Assembly: GCA_950295325.1 (NCBI GenBank)
Contig: OX485805.1
Span: 53,284,758-53,348,757, forward strand
Source: Polytrichum commune
Taxonomy: Eukaryota > Streptophyta > Polytrichopsida > Polytrichales > Polytrichaceae
Length of the DNA: 64,000 nt
Reading direction: 5' to 3'
The translations under genes were made by a program, and so were the position numbers. The notes beneath the pieces are model-generated. The model made no database searches, was not told the DNA's origin, and was given only the letters and a program-made list of their open reading frames with translations. Shown here piece after piece: positions 55,270 through 64,000 of this stretch. Numbering within the stretch: the stretch's first letter is position 1; each line of letters begins with the position of its first letter.

Positions 55270-55920
55270 ATTGAGGAAATGGCTATCCCAAGAGTGGGAT
55301 GAGCCTTGTCACCAAGCCCTTGAGAAGCTCACGAGCAAGTTCCCTTCACAAGATGTGGTTAAGTTTCCGGGTTTTCATAAGCATTTTGAAGTGCACATGG
55401 AGACGAAGGACTTTATCATTGGCGGATGTTGATCCAAGATGGATGACCATTGCTTATGAGAGCATTAAGCTCCATGGTTGTCAAACCTTGTCCGGCTTGT
55501 GCAAGAAATGGCTATCCCAAGAGTGGGATGAGCCGTGCCACCAAGCCATTGAGGAGCTTAAGACGAAGTTCTCTTCGCCGCCCGTGCTCAAGTTCGCGGA
55601 GTTTGACATACCTTTTGAGGTGCATACGGGGGCGAGGGACTTTATTTGGTGGATGTTGATGTAAAAAAAAAGATGGCCATTGCATATGGGAGCATGAAGC
55701 TCGATGGTTGTCCGACCTTGTCCGACTTGTGAAAGAAATGGCTATCCCAAGAGTGGGACTAGCCTTGTCACCAAGTCTTTGGGGAGCTTAAGAGCAAGTT
55801 CTCTTCACCGCCCGTGCTCAAGTTCATGGAGTTTGACAAACCTTTTGAGGTGCATACGGGGGCGAGTAACTTTGCCAATGATGGATTGTTAATGTAAGAT
55901 GGATGGCCTTTGCATATGGG
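55270..55920 (+). repeat. Tandem RNase H-type segment in element D, 3 units
   Basis: Units near 55270-55455, 55455-55690 and 55690-55920, repeating WLSQEWDEPCHQA, SSPPVLKF and PFEVHTGA on the plus strand. Confidence 0.83.
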
Positions 55921-55959
55921 GGCTTGAGGCTCGATGGTTGTCAAAGAAGACAACCAACT

Positions 55960-57480
55960 CATGACAAAGAACTTCTTTGTCGTAGTGCATTGCTTGAAGA
56001 TGTGGCCACATTATTTGGGGTCGCACAAAGCAAAGGTCTACATGGACAATGTGTCCTAAAAATATTTTAACGTATACAAGCACAAGTGAGCGCCAAGTCA
56101 TTGCGGTGGCATGATAGTTTGGCGCTTATGAAGGTGGATTTGGTCCACAAACCGGACCATGGAAATGTGGTGCCGGATGCGCTAAGTAGACCGGATGAGT
56201 TCCAAGCAATGAGAACCATCCAAACCTTGTGGCTAATGTGTGCCGGCGAAGGAAACTTGTGATGCAAGATACGGGAGGGGTAAATTAACTACCCCGAGGC
56301 ACAAAAGCTTTTAGGTGAGCTTCGCAAGAGCAAGGTGCTCAAAGAGGTTAAGTTGGTGGACGGATTGTTCAAGTGTAAGCAAAGTCGGGTGTATGTGCCT
56401 CAAGGCAAGTTGAGGCTATCGGTTTTGAAGGAAAAATGTGATAGTCCTATTGCCGGCCATAGAGGAGAAAGAAAAAACCGCCATAGAATGGTGTCATGGA
56501 GGTACCATTGGCGGTGCATAAAGGAGGATATAACCCACTTTGTGAATGCGTGAATAAAGTGCCAAGTGAACCGAGCCTCTTACCAAAAGCAAGGCGGTTT
56601 CTTGCAACCGTTGCCTATCCCGTCGGCGCCATGGCATAGTATGTGCATGGACTTGATCACAAGTTTGCCGGAGTCACATGGGTATGATGCCATCTTGTTG
56701 ATGGTAGAGCGGTTTGCCAAGTTGGCACACATGGTGCCAATTGTGGGAACCGCCACCGCGTTGGAGACCGCATAGCCTTTTCTCAAAGGATGGTTGAGGC
56801 ACCACGGGTTGCCAAGAGTGATTGTGTGGGATCAAGATCCAAAGTTCACAAGTGCATTTTGAATGCATTTCTCTAAGGAGGTCGGAATGAAACTAAGGTT
56901 TAGCACGGCCTTGCATTCCCAAATGAATGGGAAAGCTGAGCATGTGAATGGAGTCTTGAAGCAATACTTGAGGAACTTGGTGGGGGCGGACCAAGGAGAT
57001 TGGGCGGAGTATGTGGGTTGAGCGGAGTGTAATTGCAATGTAGCCACGCACTTGGCTACCAAGGGGTGGTCTTTGGTGGTGGCTTATGGAGTGGATGCGC
57101 TCCAACCTATTAACCTAGCTCTCGAGGGGGCACATTCAACACTAGAGTTCAACCAAGATGGTGAGGACTTGGCCAAGGATGGTAAACAAGTCTTGGAGAT
57201 GACCAAGTTGTTGGTGGAGAAAGCCCGAAGGCGCTACAGAGTGCAAATCAATGCCGGAAGACGCGAAGTGGAGAATGAGGTGGGCCAATAAGGTGTTGTT
57301 GAATGTGGACAACTTCACCTTGCCCAAAGGCCTTACTTCAAAAGTTCATGTCCAAAATTGGAGCTTCGTTTTCCATTGTGGAACAAGTGTTCAAGGACAT
57401 GTATAAGTTGGAATTACCGCCGGAGATCAAAGTGCATCCGACATTTCATGTCTGATTACGAAAGTCATTTTAGGACGACA
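55960..57480 (+). pseudogene. RNase H end and integrase of element D, degraded
   Basis: RNase H end near 55960-56260; integrase zinc-binding part 56335-56553 (AGHRGERKNRHRMV, YHWRCIKEDITHFV); core 56566-57291 with VERFAKLAHMVP, the shared stop after ETA (56773-56775), WDQDPKF followed by a private TGA, the TERVNG region changed to EHVNG, and loss of frame after EVGQ. Same lineage lesions as A, B and C plus private ones. Confidence 0.82.
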
Positions 57481-57566
57481 CCTTGTGGCCCGATCACAAG
57501 CAAGTGATTAGGCCACCTCCCGACCTTGTGGCCCGATCACAAGCAAGTGATTAGGCCACCTCCCGA
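57481..57566. repeat. Perfect 43-bp tandem duplication in element D
   Basis: CCTTGTGGCCCGATCACAAG begins a 43-base segment (57481-57523) repeated exactly at 57524-57566. Single copy in A, B and C. Confidence 0.95.
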
Positions 57567-58610
57567 CCTTGTGGACGTCATTTGGAACATGAGGTAGGAG
57601 GGCACCCTCAAGTGTAGGAAGCCCAAGTGAAAATGAAAGAAAATGTACAAAAGAGTACTTGGTGAAATGGTGAGGATACCATGAAAAAGAAACCGCTTGG
57701 GTGGCGGCAAGAGACATGGTGAACACCAATGAATAGGTGAAGCACTTTGAAGAAACTAAGGCTAAGGATTCCAATAAAATGAAGCGTAGGCATTGATGAG
57801 GACATCAATCTCCTTTAGTGGGGGAGAGACGCTAGTAGCACACTTACCTTCGAGGTTAATTATGCCACAACATGAACTTGTTCTTTGGCTTGAGGGAATA
57901 AAGTTCAAACTTTAGTGGTGCAAAGAGAAAAGTATGAGATGAGGTCCTAGTCTTGTACTTGTGCTTGGTTAATGGAAGAGGGGGAATAGATATGCCAAAC
58001 TAGGTTGGGTAAGCTGAGTAATTGGGGGCCATGGCTTGGAGGGGCCTTGGATAAAACCAAGAAACTTCTTAGTTGTGGGCTTGTCCGGGCGGGGGCAAGG
58101 TGATGGCGCGTGCTCATAAAAGTGCTACCCGCGAGCTAACGAGAGTTGGCGCATGGGAGTCATGAACCCATGTCTCGAAAGAGCAAAGTGGGAACCGAGT
58201 CGGGCGGGACTTGGCATCACCCCCGTGCGATCGAGGCGTGGCTTAACAATGGAAAGCCATCTCGGAGTTGCAACCGAGACAACTTAGTGGAAGCGTTGAG
58301 GTCTCGCCTAGATGTGTCACGTTAGGCTAGTGGAGCCTAACGGGGGAGGCCCCAAAGGAGGGGCAACCCAAGTGAGTCCCAAAGTAGGTGGGTCTAGTGT
58401 AGGTTAGGTCCTTGGAGGAGAGATCCAAGGTCGCTAACGGACCACCTAGGAACGACACCTTTGGGACTATGCCAAATTTGAAGATGCATTGTGGGGGTCG
58501 CGCCCTAAGGTAAACACAATGCCGCACCATAGAGGATGGCAACTTGAGAATTGGTGTGCCGACTACGAGTATAGTCGATGAGGGCATCGACTCCGTTTGG
58601 TGGGGGTGAG

Positions 58611-59584
58611 TGTCGCGCACCTCTCCATGAGGAGTGCCCGAAACACCATGGGCACAAGGGGGACCCCGGAGTGACACCCGGGACTTGTGGCGCCGTTGGT
58701 GAGAGGGCCCAAGTGATCCTAGTGTGGGTGAGGGCCCCGGGCGTTGGGAACGCCTCCCACCCACGAAGACTAGGAGGCACAAGGGCAAGGCCATGAGCTA
58801 TGCGTAGCTCATGGCGTGGTGATTTTAGAATGCTCAAGAACACCTCAATCGGAGGTGTGAGCTAGGAGTTATGGCCATTTGAGTGGGGCGCTGTCCCGGG
58901 ACAGCGCCCTGCTACAGCAGTGCCTGGGAGGGATTCCCGGGACTGCAAAGGTTCAAACAGGCATAACTTCCTCAATACTTGTCCGAATGGGGCAAGTGAG
59001 GAGTCCATCGGCATCTACGTGAAGCGTAGATGAAGATGGAGTGGTTGGTTGTTATGATCAGACATCATACAAGGAAGTTATGATGGTCTGAAGCTGCTGG
59101 GGGGTTCTAGGCCCAGCAGCTAAAGGAAAATGTCCACTTGGCCCCAACTCTTGGTAGAGAGACAAGAGGTTGGTTGACGGTGGGGTAGGGGCCCCGCGTG
59201 AAGTCCTAGAGGCTTATATGGGTGAGGTGGTGTGGCCTCACCCACCCGAGGCCGAACGGCACGGCCTCCATGGGCATTGGCCCATTGTGAGGCCATAGTT
59301 GCCTAGTATGGTTCGGGTTGTTGTAGTGTTGCCCCGGCAACGCGATGATCAACATAGGATTGGACTTCCATGGATGGAAGTCCACATTGGGGAAATGGGT
59401 TACCGATTAAGGGGTGAGTCCCGAAAGCAAAGTAGGAGGGTTGGTTCCCTCCTATGAACTATTGGTCCGGGGTAAGAGGAGCTATCCATTAGCATGGCGG
59501 AATGCTAAGGGTTAGCCACTCGTAACCTTTGCTAGAATTCAAAATAACCAAGATGGTCAAGGGGGGCTAGCAAGGGTTGCGACA
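58611..59584 (+). mobile_element. 3' LTR of element D (974 bp)
   Basis: Complete plus-oriented LTR preceded by GGTGGGGGTGAG and followed by CTCTTTCTC. Confidence 0.94.
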
Positions 59585-62285
59585 CTCTTTCTCTAGTTTT
59601 TGGGCGAAGCCCTGCTTCAATGTAGTTAGGAAAAAATCCTTTAGCATGTATTTTCAATGGTCTAAAAGAAAGGCTTGAGAACCTCCTCTACTCTCTCTCT
59701 CCTAGTTAGGTTGTGTGTTTATTAACACACCAACAAAATTATTCCTTCTTTTGTAGAGGTAGGTTGGATGGTAGAGTTTTGAGTAGAGGCATTATAGACC
59801 TCATCTGCCAATGCCCTGAAGGCTTAGTTCAAAAGCTAGAACAAGATACTTATCATTTTTCTCTTAGAGAGATTTCATATAGCTATCCATAGCCGTTTCC
59901 CATTTGTGATTTGGTTGAGATGACAATTAGTTATGGATTTTCAAAGATGGAGTAGAAAAACTGGGTGGTCTTGTGGGTGGCGGCTGCTGGATCAGACCTG
60001 CGAGCCCAATAGGAATTTTAATTCCAAGAAATTATATTTTTCCCAAGTAGAACTTTTGTGTAGCTTTCCAAAATGGCTTAGAACATTTGATTTGAGCATG
60101 ATTTGAATTAGATATGAATTGTGCAAGATGGGACACATAGTTTGAGAACTTTTGGTTGACTGCTGCATTACAGAGGACCTGCTGGGTTCACTTCGGCTTA
60201 CCTTTCTAATCACATATTTTTATCAAATACATCTTTTTAATATCTCTCCAGGGTCATATAGAACGTTTGATTTGACTAAGATTTGAATTAGATATGAATT
60301 GTTGAAGGCGAGATACATAGTTTAAGCCTTCTTGATTGACTGCTGTGTTACAAGGAGTCCGCTGAATTTCTATTAGCTTAACCTGCTGATGTCATAATTT
60401 TTCTAGTTAGAGCTTGTTCATAGCTTTCCAATGGTATAAGGAAAGCCTAGATCCAAGTAGTAAGGAATGTGCTATGAATTTTTGAAGTTAGAAGGTAGAT
60501 AGGTGGGTTGGAAGGGTCGGTTGAATCGACCTCACACTTCCAACCCTCATAACTTTTGCATTTCTTATCCGATTAGAGTGATTTTTAGATCATTGGAAAG
60601 ATAATTTGGTGCACTAAGTATAAATATTATGCTTAGGATTAAATTACAGGGCAGAATAACACTTTATATTTTAATTGTTAACTAAGGTACGCTTACTACC
60701 AAACTAGTTACAAAGAAGGAGGCAAGGTCGACGCTCGGAAAGTGGAGCAAGGAAGGAGGTAGCGGCTCGGCCTACATCAAGCCCAAATCAACCGAGGAAA
60801 ATTGAGGTAAATTAACTAACCTTAAGCCTTCCATTTAGGATTGGAGGGAGCACGGCTAAGGTACGCATCTCTAAACCCACTCACCTATCTCGTAAGGTCA
60901 AGTGGCATGACCACTTGACCGCCAAGGGAGTACCCAATTCCATTGTTTTCGGGGCCGTTGGTATGTTTTGTGGTAGTAGCTTCATTTATTAGCAAGTTTC
61001 GTGTGTGGTAAGTCGGATTAATTACCGACACGACCACTCTGAATGTTGTTGGTGGAAAGGTGGGGTTAATGACCCGCGAATCCACTATTATGTTGTTGGC
61101 CCCATAGATTGGGAGTAATGGCCCCAATTTATGAAGATTGCGCAACAGGTTGAACCTACAGGTCGCCCGTCACCCTGGTCCCATTGAGTTGCATTTCGTG
61201 GTCTATCCAGTGTAAACACATTTAACAATCAAAACATGCAAAATAAATCGTAAACCCTTGTTGGCAAGAGACCCGAGGTAAGGGGTGATGCCTAATATGT
61301 TAATGTAGTGAGTTAGGACGTGCAACCAAAAGTAAGTAATTAAGAAGGAATTTGTGTGAAGGGTGGGACTTAGGCCAAGTTCCCCCGCTTAGAAAACTAA
61401 ATAGAACTAAATAAAGAAATAGGAAGAATTGAATGGTCCATCAAATTGTCGTTATTCCGTTCGTTGAGTTAGGGTGGTATGAGTCACACCCGGTTGGGTG
61501 TATCAGAACCATCCCAATTCACAAATTAGGATTGCCTTCGTTTCAAGGCTGGTGCGTCTGCGCGTAGAATAGGTTGTAGGTTAAGGTTAGAACTAGATAT
61601 GAAATTGGTTAGTGGAATTTAAAGCCACACTAGTAAAAAACTAAGGCCTAACCTCCGGAGGTACTACGACGCATATTTAATCTCCCTTAAAAATCTAACT
61701 ACTCACGTTATACACCTATCATCCGGGTTCGGCTTGGGCGCCTGCAAATGCAGGCCACCTTCACCGAAGGGCTTGTGTGATACTTTTAGGCTCCCTCGAA
61801 AGGGGGTGGCCCAAAAGTACCACACTCGCATCGAGGCGCGGCAGAGTGCGTCAGAAGAGTAGTAAAAATTGCAGCACTGCTGACCGTGCGCCTCGTGCCT
61901 GAGGGCTTCCGGTCCCGCCCCGGCCCGGGCTGCCAGCGCCACCCTGTATCCCCACAGCGCCACGCTGTTTGCCATGTCGCCTCGCTCCACGCTGTTTGCC
62001 ACGTCGGGGATTCCAGATGTGCATGCCCGCCCGCCCCCCGAGGTTACGAGGATCTGCGCATCAGATGCGCATGCCCTACATCATGCCATCCCAGCATGAG
62101 CACCATGGCCTTCACCCGCCATCCATCCATCCATCCATCGTGGCAACCTTAGCGCCCTCGGGGAGTGCGCTCTCCATACCTTCATTTCAAACCTCCATTC
62201 ACCCAGCCGTCACGATTGTGCGAAACCTTCTGATTCAGCAGACGCTCCAGAATTCTGGTGCTTTGGAGTGTGTTGTATGAAGGGA
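59585..62285. other. Repeat-rich stretch without a recognisable gene
   Basis: 59990-60480 holds three imperfect ~190-bp repeats sharing GATTTGAATTAGATATGAATTG and TTGACTGCTG. The text near 60540-60610 (AACTTTTGCATTTCTTATCC) resembles leader or LTR-type sequence of other plant retrotransposons. 60660-61700 is unannotated sequence of average composition. 61700-62050 is GC-rich with a local repeat around CCACGCTGTTTGCCA. A short (ATCC)5 microsatellite lies near 62120. Open frames here are short and share no recognised motif. Confidence 0.5.
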
Positions 62286-63258
62286 TGTCGCGCACCTCTC
62301 CATGAGGAGTGCCCGAAACACCATGGGCACAAGGGGGACCCCGGAGTGACACCCGGGACTTGTGGCGCCATTGGTGAGAGGGCCCAAGTGATCCTAGTGT
62401 GGATGAGGTCCCCGGGCGTTGGGAACGCCTCCCATCCACAAAGACTAGGAGGCACAAGGGTAAGGCCATGAGCTATGCGTAGCTCATGGCGTGGTGATTC
62501 TAGAATGCTCAAGAACACCTCAATCGGAGGTGTGAGCTAGGAGTTATGGCCATTTGAGTGGGGAGCTGTCCCGGGACAGCGCCCTGGTACAGCAGTGCCT
62601 GGGAGTGATTCCCGGGACTGCCAAGGTTCAAACAGGCATAACTTCCTTACCACTTGCCCGAATGGGGCAAGTGAGGAGTCCATCGGCATCTACATGAAGC
62701 GTAGATGAGGATGGAGTGGTTGGTTGCTGGAATCAGACATCATACAAGGAAGTTATGATGGTCTGAAGCTGCTGGGGGCTTCTAGGCCCAGCGGCTAAGG
62801 GAAAATGTCCACTTGGCCCCAACTCTTGGTAGAGAGACAAGAGGTTGGTTGACGGTGGGGTAGGGGCCCCGCGTAGAGTCCTAGAGGCTTATATGGGTGA
62901 GGTGGTGTGGCCTCACCCACCCGAGGCCGAACGGCAAGGCCTCCATGGGCATTGGCCCATTGTGAGGCCATAGTTGCCTAGTATGGTTCGGGTTGTTGTA
63001 GTGTTGCTCCGGCAATGCGATGATCAACATGGGATTGGACTTCCATGGATGGAAGTCCACATCTAGGAATGGGTTACGGATTAAGGGGTGAGTCCCGAAA
63101 GCAAAGTAGGAGGGTTGGTTCCCTCCTATGAACTATAAGGTCCGGGGTAGGAGGAGCTAATCATTGGCATGGCGGAATGCGAATGGTTAGCGCTCGTAAC
63201 CTTTGTTAGAATTGAAAATTGGCAAGATTGTCAAGGGGGGCTAGCAAGGGTTGCGACA
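62286..63258 (+). mobile_element. 5' LTR of element E (973 bp)
   Basis: Plus-oriented LTR TGTCGCGCACC to GGTTGCGACA, followed after two bases by the primer site. Confidence 0.94.
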
Positions 63259-63260
63259 CT

Positions 63261-63272
63261 TGGTATCAGAGC
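63261..63272 (+). other. Primer binding site of element E
   Basis: TGGTATCAGAGC two bases after the LTR. Confidence 0.93.
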
Positions 63273-63299
63273 AAGGTTCCAATATTTGAGCTAGCACTT

Positions 63300-63805
63300 T
63301 GAGGGAAGCATGGCTATCATATAAGCGGGTTATGATGGTGACCCGGGGTTTCCAAAAGGTTGTGAGGCTCAAATTGGAACAAAGATCATGTGTAAATGGA
63401 ATTTGACCATACCATTGGTTCTAATGACAATGGTGGGCATGAGGGGGGATTCGGTGAGGAAAATGGAGGAGTGCTTTGAAAAGGCTCCCGCAAACCTCGA
63501 AAAGTATTCGGGGGCTAGAATACCGAATGCACCCAAAACCTTGGAGGGCATTAATGTTGGATTGAAATTCCAATTCGAAATGCTTAGAAGGTGGTGATGT
63601 TGAAATGAACTTGGGGCACATGAGGCACGCGGGGTCTCTTAAGGCGTATATGTGCGAATTTCACACCCAAATGAATGGTACATCTAGGATGGATGAGCTT
63701 TCTAAGAAATGCATCGTTTTAGGTGGGTTTCAAAAGCGGGTGGTGAAAACCATGTTCGAGACCCCAAAGCATCTTGAGGACGTAGTGCGAATCATAAAGA
63801 TTTGA
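63300..63805 (+). pseudogene. gag of element E, degraded
   Basis: The frame starting ATGGCTATCATATAA hits a stop after four codons. The remaining gag reads in pieces (63388-63597 and 63605-63805) separated by stops. Best forward view of the family's capsid region. Confidence 0.7.
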
Positions 63806-64000
63806 AGAGCATTGAAGCCGATGTTCCTAAGAAGAAGTTGGACGGCACATCACCACAAAGTGGGTTTAGCCGAAAGAGGCCCCAAGGAAATGAGTGCAAG
63901 TAGTTTGGCCCATTATACCAAGGCAAATCATGCTAGCTCGTGCCGTGGACGAAATGTGAGAAGGTGGTTTGGTGGTACCAAGCTAGATCATATTTGTGCC

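Larger units (their letters stand above)
54774..59584 (+). mobile_element. Element D, forward, 5'-truncated, with 3' LTR
   Basis: A plus-oriented LTR fragment (54774-55175) lacking both ends is joined through an A run to pol sequence starting at AAGCTTAGGTCATTGG (55186). gag, protease and the upstream pol part are missing. Then follow the repeated RNase H segment, RNase H, integrase, 3' non-coding region, polypurine tract (58599-58610) and a complete 3' LTR (58611-59584). It forms an inverted composite with the LTR at 53548-54542. Confidence 0.85.
62286..64000 (+). mobile_element. 5' end of element E (forward), runs off the window
   Basis: Complete 5' LTR (62286-63258), primer site, then gag. 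The forward gag shows PGFPKGCEAQIGTKIMCKWN, SVRKMEECFEKAPANLEKY and, after broken frames, LKAYMCEFHTQMNGTSRMDE and GGFQKRVVKTMFETPKHLED. It resembles the capsid part of plant Ty3 gag proteins, with several stops. Confidence 0.88.

Noticed and set aside
53543-59589. A single nested insertion bounded by the LTRs at 53548 and 59584
   Set aside because: Flanks GCCAT and CTCTT do not match and the LTRs are in opposite orientation, so this is not one insertion.
60885-62280. Several 86-103 codon frames in the 60.9-62.3 kb region
   Set aside because: No recognisable motifs, overlapping on both strands, and located in repeat-like sequence.

Overview
The window looks like nuclear DNA of a plant or plant-lineage (streptophyte) organism. 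The evidence is a run of TTTAGGG telomere-type repeats, spliced genes with GT-AG introns, and many Ty3/gypsy LTR retrotransposons with a methionine-initiator-tRNA primer site (TGGTATCAGAGC). I cannot name the species. Most of the sequence (about 1-36.7 kb, 53.5-59.6 kb and 62.3-64 kb) is one retrotransposon family with LTRs of about 970-995 bp that start TGTCGC and end GCGACA, present as nested elements, fragments and solo LTRs.

Layout: 1-13271 is repeated, as far as I could read base for base, at 17822-31092, giving a 17,821-bp tandem unit. Each unit holds element A (7.37 kb, target duplication AATAT) nested in older element B, a forward integrase fragment, a truncated LTR with an inverted end, a better-preserved integrase fragment and about 1 kb of non-element DNA. 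The second unit ends in element C (29669-36723, target duplication GGGGG). The duplication joint lies inside the 3' non-coding part of B/C-type elements, as expected for unequal exchange between two directly oriented copies.

36.7-53.5 kb is the gene-bearing island. On the minus strand are an exon of an unknown gene, an FCP1/NIF-type phosphatase-like gene, and a multi-exon gene joining a ParB-like (DGQHR-type) region to a beta-class N4/N6 DNA methyltransferase-like region. The latter is interrupted by an in-frame TAG, a frameshift and a hAT-like transposon (target duplication TCCCTCTC) that itself carries two solo LTRs in opposite orientation. On the plus strand, behind a TATA box at 49709, is a transposase-like gene split in frame by a solo LTR (target duplication CGCAA) and cut at its 3' side by another LTR. 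Arrays of a 22-bp near-palindrome (GTTTGGGTCG-N2-CGACCCAAAC) fill predicted introns of both genes; two copies lie inside a coding exon.

53.5-64 kb holds an inverted composite of the same LTR family, 2.7 kb of repeat-rich DNA without a recognisable gene, and the 5' end of a further element (E) that runs off the window.

The retrotransposon family itself is the most unusual content. Its LTRs carry about ten evenly spaced hairpins, one with compensatory base changes. All internal regions readable for it share the same lesions: protease active site replaced by a stop, reverse transcriptase core deleted, a 185-230-bp RNase H-type segment tandemly repeated 3-4 times, and a shared stop in integrase. 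This suggests a non-autonomous lineage mobilised in trans by a relative, whose integrase is still visible at 10.1-10.9 kb.
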